From the NCBI GenBank assembly GCA_012927595.1, contig JABBOW010000146.1, positions 1 through 32,043 on the forward strand: 32,043 nt of DNA, written 5' to 3'. The translations under genes and the position numbers were made by a program. The notes below the pieces were generated by a model. That model ran no database searches. It was not told where the DNA came from and saw only the letters and a program-made list of their open reading frames with translations. The DNA comes from Cellulomonas sp. Its GTDB lineage: Bacteria; Actinomycetota; Actinomycetes; Actinomycetales; Cellulomonadaceae. Below are positions 24,103 to 31,583 of the stretch, in pieces (the first letter of the stretch is position 1; the number at the start of each line of letters is the position of its first letter).

Positions 24103-24417
24103 CTACTCCTGTCTGTCGGTCCCGTTGCGCACGAGCGCGACGACCCTGCCGACGTTGACGGTCCAGCCGACGCCGAAGGGCTGGGGGGTGATCAGGTGCT
24201 CGTCGTCCGGCGCCCAGAGCCGTTCCTTGAACCGGGTGACGGTCGGGGCCCTGAAGTCGTAGGGCACGAATCCGGCGACGTTGCCGTGCCACTCCCGATC
24301 TGCCTGCGGCGTGCGGAGCTCCTTCACGACGGCTGCGCCGGCCAGGGCGATCGTCGCCAGCCGGACCAGCTTCGGGCTCCCGTGCTGTCGTGCTTCGTGC
24401 TCGTGATGCGATCCCAT
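24103..24417 (-). CDS. Small DUF5808-like protein
   Basis: A 104-residue protein. A His/Glu-rich start (M-G-S-H-H-E-H-E-A) is followed by a short hydrophobic segment (L-A-T-I-A-L-A-G-A-A-V-V) and a C-terminal module R-L-W-A-P-D-D-E-H-L-I-T-P-Q-P-F-G-V-G-W-T-V-N-V-G that resembles DUF5808, a small module found at the membrane edge of several actinobacterial proteins. Function unknown. The ATG at 24417 has GGGAGG five bases upstream; a longer reading from 24456 is less likely. Its stop codon overlaps the region holding the Shine-Dalgarno of the damaged hydrolase downstream. It is the only intact gene between two pseudogenes. Confidence 0.7.
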   Translation of the reverse strand: MGSHHEHEARQHGSPKLVRLATIALAGAAVVKELRTPQADREWHGNVAGFVPYDFRAPTVTRFKERLWAPDDEHLITPQPFGVGWTVNVGRVVALVRNGTDRQE

Positions 24418-24486
24418 CTCGACCTCCCGACAGGTGACGTTGCCTCCATGATCCACCTGCCGCCTTCTCGCGTGAGGCCCGTCCCG

Positions 24487-25070
24487 CTACGTCGACCGCG
24501 TAGTCGCCGGGGAATCCCCGAGCTCGACGTCCTCGGTCTCGACCGGCCCGACCGTCCGCCCGGGCGCGGTGTGATGCGCCCAGTACAGGTTGGTGTGCGC
24601 GATGACCTTGTCAGGCGGCGGGGCTCCCCACTCGCTGTGGTCCTGCGTCGTGTGGGCGTCGCTGACGGGGACGGCGTCGTATCCGCGGACAACTGCCCCG
24701 TGGAGCGTCGATCGGATGCACTCGTCGGTCTGGGCGCCTGCGACGACGAGCCGCCCGACGCGGAGGCTCGACAATCCCGAGCGCGGTGTCGTCGAAGGAG
24801 TCTGGGTAGCTCTTGTGGACGAGCGGCTCGCCGTCGCCCGGAGTCAGCTCGGGGACGATCTGCCTGTCGTCGCTCCCTCGAACGAGCTGTTCGTCTGCCA
24901 ATGGCCAAGTGCTGCACCCAGACGACCGGCACCTGGACCCGTCGCGCCTTGTCGACCAGCCTGTAGATGTTGGCGACGACCGTGGCGCGCTCGTGGGTGT
25001 CCGCGACGACGCCGTTCTGAACGTCGATGACTACGAGCGCGGTGTGGGGCCGGTCCTTCAGGGGCGCCAT
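24487..25070 (-). pseudogene. Isochorismatase-like cysteine hydrolase, frameshifted
   Basis: From the ATG at 25070 (AGGGGAG upstream) the protein reads M-A-P-L-K-D-R-P-H-T-A-L-V-V-I-D-V-Q-N-G-V-V through V-P-V-V-W-V-Q-H, with the catalytic-type Asp in V-I-D-V-Q. It then continues in a second frame as D-E-Q-L-V-R-G-S and V-H-K-S-Y-P-D-S-F with the catalytic-type Lys, and in a third as V-V-A-G-A-Q-T-D-E-C-I-R-S-T with the nucleophile Cys, ending at 24487. Both frame changes (near 24905 and 24775) are net +1. All three catalytic residues survive in sequence but no single frame encodes them. Family members hydrolyse amides such as nicotinamide; the original substrate is unknown. Confidence 0.85.
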
Positions 25071-25288
25071 GATCTCCCCTTGCTCACGTTGGTTCCCGTG
25101 ACCGCCCACGCTAGACGCGCGGCGCCCACGAGGGCAGTGGTGCCCTGGCCTGCCTCACCGGCCGGATCAGCGTGTACGGCACGGGAGCTGTCGGACTGCG
25201 GGGGAGCTGTCGAGGCGGCTGACTCTGTTCAGGACGCCCGTTCTCGCCAGGTGGGACTCCCAGACTCGTCAGCAGCCTCCGTCGCGCG

Positions 25289-26170
25289 CTATGACGTCGT
25301 GGCGCCCGGCAATGCATCGCGGTCGACAGTCGGCGGGCGGACGCCCACCGTGATGCGCACCTGCTGGGTCAGCGTGAACCCGCCGTAGCTGTCTCGCGCG
25401 GCTTCGAGCCGCTCGCTGCCCGCCGCGAGGACCTCGCCGCGATGCTCCTGCGGAACCGCGTCCCAGTACACGCGCTGGCCGTGAGACCACGACCAGAGCC
25501 GCCACTGCTCGGCGTCGACGAACCTCACGGCCTGCTCGAAGCTCGCGGTGTGCACAGAGGTGAAGCCCGCGGCGGCCAGGAGCTCCTCGACGCCCGCGTC
25601 GCTGACGAACGGTCCGCGCGCGCCGCTGGTGCGAGCGTCGAGCAGCTGCGGCGGAAGGAACGGGGTGAAGACGTCGTCGAGCTGCTCCCAGGCTGCATCT
25701 CGCGGCCCGAAGGTGGAGAGCCCGAGGCGACCCGCCGGGACCAGCAGGTTGTGCCAGACGCGGAGGGCCTCGGGCGGATCCGGCATGAAGAACAGCACGA
25801 GCGAGGCGACCGCGAGGTCGAACGACGCTTCGGGTAGCCCAGGGTCGGCGGCGTCGGCCACGAGGAGGCTCACCGTGGCCAGGCCCCGCTCGGTCGCTTC
25901 CCGACGCGTCGCGGCGACCATCGCGGGAGCCAGGTCCAGCCCGGTCACGCGCCCGGTCGGTCCGACGGCATCCGCCAGCGGCCACAGAGCAGCGCCACGT
26001 CCGGTCCCGAGGTCCAGGGCTCGCTCTCCGGGCGCTGGTGACAGCTCGGCCACCAGCCGCTCGGCGATCGGCGTGAACCACGGGACGCCGACAGTGTCGT
26101 ACGTGTCGGCGACCCGCTCGAAGACCGCTGCGACTCGTGCGCTGCGCTGCGCTGCCTCGTTCGGGTCCAT
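25289..26170 (-). CDS. Class I SAM-dependent methyltransferase
   Basis: A 293-residue methyltransferase of the UbiE/Methyltransf_11 type. Motif I is L-D-L-G-T-G-R-G-A near residue 55, the acidic end of strand 2 is G-L-D-L-A near 80, motif II-like D-A-A-D-P-G-L and F-D-L-A-V-A-S-L-V-L follow, and the L-V-P-A-G-R-L-G-L-S-T-F segment is the usual post-I region. The C-terminal ~120 residues form a helical lid typical of small-molecule methyltransferases. The ATG at 26170 has AGGA 8 bases upstream. It is divergent from the HTH-Clp group and followed, after a 218-bp gap with nothing recognisable, by the broken isochorismatase-like gene. Substrate unknown. Confidence 0.9.
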   Translation of the reverse strand: MDPNEAAQRSARVAAVFERVADTYDTVGVPWFTPIAERLVAELSPAPGERALDLGTGRGAALWPLADAVGPTGRVTGLDLAPAMVAATRREATERGLATVSLLVADAADPGLPEASFDLAVASLVLFFMPDPPEALRVWHNLLVPAGRLGLSTFGPRDAAWEQLDDVFTPFLPPQLLDARTSGARGPFVSDAGVEELLAAAGFTSVHTASFEQAVRFVDAEQWRLWSWSHGQRVYWDAVPQEHRGEVLAAGSERLEAARDSYGGFTLTQQVRITVGVRPPTVDRDALPGATTS

Positions 26171-26287
26171 CCGGACATCCTGGTCGGTCCCCACGGTCAA
26201 CGGAAGGGCCACGGAGCTGGAGCCGATGGGTAGGGCCGCCTGGTCAGGCGCCGTGGCGTCGGTCTCAGCTGGGGCAGGGCTCGACTC

Positions 26288-26330
26288 GTCAACGCTTGTT
26301 GACAACGGAAAGACGTCAACTAAGATTGAC
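26288..26330. promoter_or_regulatory. Consensus leaderless promoter overlapped by two GTCAAC palindromes
   Basis: TTGACA (26299-26304) and TAAGAT (26321-26326) are spaced by 16 bp, a strong sigma-70-type promoter; the ATG at 26333 lies six bases after the -10 box, so the mRNA is leaderless. A perfect palindrome GTCAACGCTTGTTGAC (26288-26303) covers the -35 box and a near-perfect copy GTCAACTAAGATTGAC (26315-26330) covers the -10 box. Their centres are 27 bp apart. This layout strongly suggests repression, most simply by the HTH protein the promoter drives. Confidence 0.8.
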
Positions 26331-26332
26331 GC

Positions 26333-26569
26333 ATGGACGCGACGTCTGAGCTCGCCTCGACGGCCAGCAGTGCGGACCCTCGAGTGGGGCTGAAGGCCGC
26401 CTCGGCGCTGCGCCGCCTGGCCGAGACCCTGGAGGCTGCACAGGTCGCCAGTGCGCGCCGTCAGGGGTGGTCGTGGCAGGACATCGCCGGCGTCCTCGGC
26501 GTGACCAAGCAAGCCGTGCATCACAAGCACGCAGCAGCGGAAAAGAAGAGGGGTGCTCGCGATGTTTGA
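26333..26569 (+). CDS. Small HTH protein, probable autoregulator of a Clp-N operon
   Basis: A 78-residue protein. Residues ~15-40 form an Ala/Leu/Arg-rich helix (A-A-S-A-L-R-R-L-A-E-T-L-E-A-A) and residues ~44-66 a helix-turn-helix: G-W-S-W-Q-D-I-A-G-V-L-G-V-T-K-Q-A-V-H-H-K-H. The tail is Lys/Arg-rich. Such small HTH proteins are commonly found beside stand-alone Clp N-domain genes in actinobacteria. The start is leaderless. Its stop codon overlaps the next ATG by 8 bp, indicating coupled translation. Given two palindromic sites on its own promoter it is the likely repressor; what relieves repression is unknown. Confidence 0.8.
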   Translation: MDATSELASTASSADPRVGLKAASALRRLAETLEAAQVASARRQGWSWQDIAGVLGVTKQAVHHKHAAAEKKRGARDV

Positions 26570-27111
26570 ACGATTCACCGAACGAGCCCGCGCGGTCGTC
26601 TCGGACGCGGTTGGGGGAGGCTCGCGCGCTGGGTCACGACCCCGTAGGCACCACACACCTGTTGCTCGGGCTCCTACGTCCCGGCGTCGGAGCCTGCTAC
26701 CAGGTCCTGCACGACGGGGGATTGGACGCGGACGCAGCGCGCGAGATCGTCAAGCGACGTACCCCGGGTGGCAGCGCCCTGACCCGGGATGACGCGGACG
26801 CGCTGTGGGCGGTCGGCATCGACCTGGACGTCGTGCTCGCGCTCCTTGCGGAGACCCTCGGCCCCGACGACGTCCCCGAGGGCCACGCGGGTCGGGGCCG
26901 GGTGCGGTTGTCCCAGCCGGCGAAGAAGGCCCTCCAGCTGGCTCTGCGGGAAGCGATCTGGCTCAAGTCGAAGTCCATCGGCAGCGAGCACATCCTGCTC
27001 GGACTGCTCAGGTGCGACGACGTCGACGTCAACGCCGTGCTGTCGGAGCTCGGTGTCACACCCGACAGCCTCCGCGCAGCGACTCTGCGGGCGATCGGCC
27101 GCGCGGCCTGA
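26562..27111 (+). pseudogene. Stand-alone Clp N-terminal domain protein, frameshifted in a G5 run
   Basis: From the ATG at 26562 the frame reads M-F-E-R-F-T-E-R-A-R-A-V-V-S-D-A-V, then must shift at GGGGG (26613-26617) to continue as G-E-A-R-A-L-G-H-D-P-V-G-T-T-H-L-L-L-G-L-L. Removing one G restores a ~182-residue protein with two Clp-N repeats (second: L-S-Q-P-A-K-K-A-L-Q-L-A through G-S-E-H-I-L-L-G-L-L). Clp-N repeats bind substrates or adaptors for ClpC/ClpA; this protein has no ATPase domain, so it could act as an adaptor or as a decoy. The single lesion sits in a homopolymer, so it may be a sequencing error, a reversible slip or a recent mutation. Confidence 0.8.
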
Positions 27112-27216
27112 CCGACAACGTGAGCCCACTGAACCGAATGCGGGCGCGCGTCGTGTCTCTGAGTGACGGGGCCACGCTTCCGGCGGTCCTCGCAGCGTCG
27201 CGAGAAGGAGCAGACC

Positions 27217-27741
27217 ATGCGTACGACTCGAACGATCCGTGCCCTGACGACCTCGGCCGCCCTGGCGCTCGCCGTGGGGGCGTTCGCTGCCGCCCCGGCG
27301 TTCGCTGACGGGACCCCGTCCGGCGGTCACGTCCTGCTGAATGCCCGGCTCGTCGGAAGCATGCCCGCTCCCGACAGCCCGGTCGTTGCGGGCATCAACC
27401 CCGGCGCGGCGCCGTGGGTCAACGGGCCGAGCCGAGTTCGCGTGCGCCAGGGCGGCAACATCACTGTGCAGATCCGCGGCCTGGTGATCCCGCCGCCGCG
27501 CGGCACCGGCGTCAACCCCATCGCCTCTGTGGTGGCCACGTTGGTCTGCGGCCAGCAGGCAGCGGCGTCCACCGCGCCGTTCGCACTGAGCGCTGCCGGC
27601 GACGGTTCGACGCGAGACGTGATCGCAGTCCCGCGCCACTGTGACGATCCCGTCGTGCTGATCCAGCCCGCCGGGAACCGGGCCGTCTATATCGCCTCGA
27701 CGACCGAGGACAAGCGCTCCCACGCCGGGCACGGCAACTGA
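27217..27741 (+). CDS. Secreted protein of unknown function
   Basis: A 174-residue protein with a clear Sec signal peptide: basic start M-R-T-T-R-T-I-R, hydrophobic core L-A-L-A-V-G-A-F-A-A-A, cleavage after A-F-A before D-G. The mature part (~143 residues) begins T-P-S-G-G-H-V-L-L-N-A-R-L-V-G and contains V-N-G-P-S-R-V-R-V-R-Q-G-G-N-I-T-V-Q-I-R-G-L-V-I-P-P-P, a beta-rich pattern, plus two Cys (V-C-G-Q and R-H-C-D-D) that may form a disulfide. AAGGAG lies six bases before the ATG. No family recognised. It lies 105 bp after the Clp-N gene and may be a separate unit. Confidence 0.75.
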   Translation: MRTTRTIRALTTSAALALAVGAFAAAPAFADGTPSGGHVLLNARLVGSMPAPDSPVVAGINPGAAPWVNGPSRVRVRQGGNITVQIRGLVIPPPRGTGVNPIASVVATLVCGQQAAASTAPFALSAAGDGSTRDVIAVPRHCDDPVVLIQPAGNRAVYIASTTEDKRSHAGHGN

Positions 27742-27807
27742 CCGGCGCACGGCCTGCTGCGACAGGTTCGGGTTGAAGGTGGACGATCGGGAGTGGAGGT
27801 GGTTGCG

Positions 27808-28590
27808 GTGTACATCTGGGGTGGTGTCCTTGCCCTCGTGCTGCTGGGCTTCGCGATGGCGGTGAGGATCATCAAGCAGTACGAGCGAGGTGTCCTGTTC
27901 CGGTTCGGTCGGGTGCAACGCACGCTCGAACCAGGCTTCCGGCTGATCATCCCGGTTGTCGACGTGCTCCATCGGGTGTCACTGCGGATCGTCACGCTGC
28001 CGATCCAGTCCCAGGGCATCATCACCCGGGACAACGTCAGCGTCGGAGTGGCCGCGGTCGCCTACTTCCGCGTGATCGACCCGGTCAAGTCGGTCGTCGA
28101 GATCGAGAACGTGAGCGCGGCCATCGACCAGATCGCCCAGACGACGCTGCGCAAGGTCGTCGGTCAGCACACCCTCGACGAGACGTTGTCGGAGACCGAT
28201 CGGATCAACCTGGACATCCGCGAGGTCCTCGACGTCATCACGCTCGCCTGGGGCGTCGAGGTCACCCTGGTGGAGCTCAAGGACATCCAGCTCCCCGACA
28301 GCATGAAGCGGGCGATGGCCAAGCAGGCCGAGGCAGAGCGGGAGAAGCGCGCGAAGATCATCAATGCCGAGGGTGAGCACCTGGCCGCAGCAGCGCTGGG
28401 GGAGGCCTCTGACGTCATGATGGCCCACCCGTTGGCGTTGCAGCTGCGCACGCTGCAGAGCCTGGTCGAGATCGGCGTCGACAAGAACACCACAGTGGTG
28501 TTCCCGGCGCCGATCATGACCACGATCGCCGAGCTGAACGCGTTCATTGGCCGCGAGGCCGCGGCGGGCGGTGCCGTGGAGCCGGGCTGA
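27808..28590 (+). CDS. Slipin/stomatin-like SPFH membrane protein
   Basis: A 260-residue protein with one N-terminal membrane helix (residues ~1-22) and an SPFH domain. Slipin hallmarks: I-K-Q-Y-E-R-G-V-L-F-R-F-G-R, E-P-G-F-R-L-I-I-P, T-L-P-I-Q-S-Q-G-I-I-T-R-D-N-V-S-V, A-Q-T-T-L-R-K-V-V-G-Q-H-T-L-D-E, and the coiled A-K-Q-A-E-A-E-R-E-K-R-A-K-I-I-N-A-E-G-E. Slipins assemble into membrane microdomain scaffolds and often pair with an NfeD protease-like partner; no NfeD gene is seen here. I chose the GTG at 27808, which has GGAGGT seven bases upstream, over the GTG at 27793 that overlaps this site. Confidence 0.92.
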   Translation: MYIWGGVLALVLLGFAMAVRIIKQYERGVLFRFGRVQRTLEPGFRLIIPVVDVLHRVSLRIVTLPIQSQGIITRDNVSVGVAAVAYFRVIDPVKSVVEIENVSAAIDQIAQTTLRKVVGQHTLDETLSETDRINLDIREVLDVITLAWGVEVTLVELKDIQLPDSMKRAMAKQAEAEREKRAKIINAEGEHLAAAALGEASDVMMAHPLALQLRTLQSLVEIGVDKNTTVVFPAPIMTTIAELNAFIGREAAAGGAVEPG

Positions 28591-28642
28591 CGTCCCGCCG
28601 CGGTGCGTCATCCAGGCGTCATCTTCGCGGCAGAATGTCCCC

Positions 28643-30331
28643 ATGGCGAACAGCGACCAGCAGCCCTGGGTCAAGAACTACCAGCCGGGCGTGCCGGCCG
28701 AGATCGATCTCCCGACGCAGTCGCTCGTGGCGATGGTCGAGAGCGCGGTCGCCGAGGCGGGCAACCACCCGGCCCTGGAGTTCTTCGGGCGTCGCACGAC
28801 CTACACCGAGCTCGGCGACCAGATCGCTCGGACGGCGGAGGGCCTGCGTGGCCTGGGGGTGCGGGCGGGCGACCGCGTGGCCCTCATCCTGCCGAACTGC
28901 CCGCAGCACGTGGTCGCCTTCTACGCGGTGCTGCGCCTCGGCGCGGTCGTCGTCGAGCACAACCCGCTCTACACGTCGCGCGAGCTGCGTCACCAGTTCG
29001 AGGACCACCAGGCCCGCGTGGTGATCGCCTGGGACAAGTCGGTTGCGGCGGTCCGAGCGTTCCCGGCCGACGTCGCGATCGACCACATCGTCTCGGTCAA
29101 CCTGCTCAAGGCGTTCCCGACGGTCAAGCGCCTCGCTCTGCACCTGCCGGTACGGAGCTTGCGTGACTCGCGTGCGGCTCTCACCGGGCCGGCGCCCGGG
29201 ACGATCCCGTGGGAGAAGCTGTTGAGCCACGGGCGCATCGACCCGGAGCACCCGCGTCCGTCGGTCGATGACCTGGCCGCCATCCAGTACACGTCGGGGA
29301 CGACGGGCAATCCCAAGGGCGCCATGCTCACGCACTACAACCTGTACTCCAATGCCCTCCAGGGCGAGGCGTGGATGTACGGGGCGGAGTATCGCAAGGA
29401 GATCTTCTACGCGATCCTCCCGATGTTCCACGCCTTCGGAATGACGCTCTACCTCACCTATGGGATCCGCAAGCAGGCTCTGCTGGTGCTCTTCCCCAAG
29501 TTCGACCCCGACATGATCCTCGACGCCATGAAGAAGTCTCCCGCCACGGTGTACTGCGCGGTCCCCCCGATCTACGAGCGCACCGCGATGGCCGCGAAGC
29601 AGCGGGGCGTCTCGCTGAAGTCGTGCAGGTTCTGCATCTCCGGCGCGATGAACCTGCCGGACCACGTCGTGGAGCTGTGGGAGTCGATGTCGGGCGGCCT
29701 GCTCGTCGAGGGGTACGGCATGACCGAGTCCTCCCCGGTCGCTCTGGGCAACCCGTTCCACCCGACGCGCCGTACGGGCACGATCGGTGTGCCGTTCCCG
29801 TCGACGCTGATGAAGGTCGTCGACCAGGACGACCCCACCGTCGAGGTCGCCCAGGGCAAGCCGGGAGAGCTGCTGCTGAAGGGTCCTCAGGTCTTCCAGG
29901 GGTACTGGAACAACCCGGAGGAGACCGCGAAGTCCCTCCTGCCCGACGGCTGGTTGCGCACTGGGGACGTCGTGACCGTCGACGCCGACGGCTTCACCAC
30001 GATCGTGGACCGGGTCAAGGAGCTGATCATCACCGGCGGCTTCAACGTCGCGCCCTCGGAGGTCGAGGCGGTGCTTCGCATGCACCCGTCCGTCGTCGAC
30101 GCCGCCGTGTTCGGCAAGCCGCTCGAGCGCGGTGGCGAGATGGTCGTCGCCGCGGTCGAGCTCGAACCGGGCTCCCAGCTCGACGAGGAGGCGTTGCGAG
30201 CCCACTGCCGCACCCAGCTCGCCGCTTACAAGGTCCCGCGCCGGATCGTGCCGATCGAGAACACTCCACGCTCGATGCTCGGGAAGATCCTGCGCAAGCA
30301 GGTGCGCGAGCAGCTCCTGCCGTCGCTCTGA
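28643..30331 (+). CDS. Long-chain fatty-acid--CoA ligase (AMP-forming)
   Basis: A 562-residue ANL-superfamily enzyme that activates fatty acids with ATP and CoA. Motifs in order: P-loop-like Y-T-S-G-T-T-G-N-P-K-G at 216-226, V-E-G-Y-G-M-T-E-S-S-P (A5), D-G-W-L-R-T-G-D-V (A7), V-D-R-V-K-E-L-I-I-T-G-G-F-N-V-A-P-S-E-V-E (A8) and the catalytic Lys548 in M-L-G-K-I-L-R-K. The start is probably leaderless: CAGAAT (28631-28636), a one-off match to a -10 box, ends six bases before the ATG and no Shine-Dalgarno is seen. Chain-length preference cannot be read from sequence alone. Confidence 0.94.
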   Translation: MANSDQQPWVKNYQPGVPAEIDLPTQSLVAMVESAVAEAGNHPALEFFGRRTTYTELGDQIARTAEGLRGLGVRAGDRVALILPNCPQHVVAFYAVLRLGAVVVEHNPLYTSRELRHQFEDHQARVVIAWDKSVAAVRAFPADVAIDHIVSVNLLKAFPTVKRLALHLPVRSLRDSRAALTGPAPGTIPWEKLLSHGRIDPEHPRPSVDDLAAIQYTSGTTGNPKGAMLTHYNLYSNALQGEAWMYGAEYRKEIFYAILPMFHAFGMTLYLTYGIRKQALLVLFPKFDPDMILDAMKKSPATVYCAVPPIYERTAMAAKQRGVSLKSCRFCISGAMNLPDHVVELWESMSGGLLVEGYGMTESSPVALGNPFHPTRRTGTIGVPFPSTLMKVVDQDDPTVEVAQGKPGELLLKGPQVFQGYWNNPEETAKSLLPDGWLRTGDVVTVDADGFTTIVDRVKELIITGGFNVAPSEVEAVLRMHPSVVDAAVFGKPLERGGEMVVAAVELEPGSQLDEEALRAHCRTQLAAYKVPRRIVPIENTPRSMLGKILRKQVREQLLPSL

Positions 30332-30343
30332 CGAATCTGGCCG

Positions 30344-30359
30344 TGTCCGAGGGCGGACA
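30344..30359 (+). terminator. Terminator-like hairpin after the acyl-CoA ligase gene
   Basis: TGTCCG pairs with CGGACA around AGGG, 12 bp past the stop codon. There is no T-run, so termination strength is uncertain. Confidence 0.35.
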
Positions 30360-30436
30360 ACGTTCAGGACGGCAACGCAGAACTACGACGCAGCCGCCGC
30401 GGGCGGTTGACCGGTCGGGACGTTTCGACGGTCATC

Positions 30437-30449
30437 TAGACTCGTACCC
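30437..30449 (+). promoter_or_regulatory. Promoter -10 box for the leaderless RNA methyltransferase gene
   Basis: TAGACT (30437-30442) fits TAnnnT and ends seven bases before the GTG at 30450, the spacing expected for a leaderless transcript. No Shine-Dalgarno is present; a TTGACC further upstream is too distant to be its -35. Confidence 0.55.
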
Positions 30450-31583
30450 GTGCACTGCTCGTACTTCGACGCCGAGCGGTGCCGTTCGTGCACGTTGATC
30501 GAGCAGCCCTACACCGAACAGCTTGCGGCCAAGCAGGCGCAGGCACAGCGCGCGCTCGGCGACCGGTCTGACGTGCAATGGAGCTCGCCGGTCGCCAGCC
30601 CGGAGAGGGAATTCCGGAACAAGGCGAAGATGGTCGTGGGCGGAACGGTCCAGCGGCCGACCCTGGGTATTCTCGACGTCGAGGCGCGCGGCGTCGACCT
30701 GCGCGACTGCGGCCTGTACACGCCGGGCCTCCACGCGTGCATCCCCCTGCTCGCCGAGTTCATCACGGTGGCAGACCTGACGCCGTACGACATCCCGCGG
30801 CGGGCTGGCGAGCTCAAGAACGTGCTGGTCACCGAGTCTCCGGACGGTGAGCTCATGCTGCGCCTCGTGCTGCGGTCGCAGGAGCCGGTGGCCCGGATCC
30901 GCAAGCACCTGCCTGCGCTGCTGCGCGCGCTGCCGCAGCTGAGAGTCGTCTCGGTCAACCTGCTCCCAGGTCACACAGCGATCGTGGAGGGGGAGCGCGA
31001 GATCCTCCTCACCGAGCAGGAGACCCTGCGCATGCGGGTCAACGGGATCGACATGCACTTGCGTCCGCAGAGCTTCTTCCAGACCAATTCCGACGTCGCC
31101 GCCGCTCTCTACCGTCAGGCCCAGGAATGGGTGTCCGAGCAGGCGCCCGCATCGATCTGGGACCTCTACTGCGGCGTCGGAGGATTTGCTCTGCACTGCG
31201 GGGGTGCCGCACGCGAGGTGGTCGGCATCGAGACCAGCCGGGAGGCGGTCGCGAGCGCCGATCTGAGCGCACGTCAGGCCGGCCTGTCACGGGTCAGCTT
31301 TCAGGCCGCCGATGCCACCGCCTTCGCGGTCGGGGCGAGCGAGGCGCCCGAGCTCGTGATCGTCAACCCGCCACGACGCGGGCTGAGCGACGAGCTCTGT
31401 CGCTGGCTCGAGTCGTCGTCCGTGCAGCGGGTCGTCTACTCCAGCTGCGATGCGGGGTCCCTGGCCCGCGATCTCGCCGCGATGCCGTCGCTCGTGCCGC
31501 GCCGCGCGCGACTCTTCGACATGTTCCCTCAGACCGCGCACTTCGAGGTTCTGACGCTGCTCGAGCGGGTTCACCGGCGATAG
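30450..31583 (+). CDS. rlmC: 23S rRNA (uracil-C5)-methyltransferase, RlmC-like
   Basis: A 377-residue TrmA/RlmC/RlmD-family enzyme that makes 5-methyluridine in RNA. The iron-sulfur ligands C3, C11 and C14 at the N-terminus plus C87 in R-D-C-G-L-Y match RlmC/RlmD, and the protein lacks the extra N-terminal TRAM domain of RlmD, so RlmC is the better name. The SAM domain holds F-F-Q-T-N-S-D-V-A, D-L-Y-C-G-V-G-G-F-A-L, V-N-P-P-R-R-G-L-S, and the nucleophile C333 in Y-S-S-C-D-A-G-S-L-A. The exact rRNA target is inferred from family. The gene's 3' end overlaps the opposite-strand ATPase gene by 13 bp. Confidence 0.92.
   Translation: MHCSYFDAERCRSCTLIEQPYTEQLAAKQAQAQRALGDRSDVQWSSPVASPEREFRNKAKMVVGGTVQRPTLGILDVEARGVDLRDCGLYTPGLHACIPLLAEFITVADLTPYDIPRRAGELKNVLVTESPDGELMLRLVLRSQEPVARIRKHLPALLRALPQLRVVSVNLLPGHTAIVEGEREILLTEQETLRMRVNGIDMHLRPQSFFQTNSDVAAALYRQAQEWVSEQAPASIWDLYCGVGGFALHCGGAAREVVGIETSREAVASADLSARQAGLSRVSFQAADATAFAVGASEAPELVIVNPPRRGLSDELCRWLESSSVQRVVYSSCDAGSLARDLAAMPSLVPRRARLFDMFPQTAHFEVLTLLERVHRR

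Noticed and set aside
25071..25288. 218-bp gap checked for a small gene or RNA
   Set aside because: No ORF with a ribosome binding site, no tRNA-like fold and no convincing hairpin was found.
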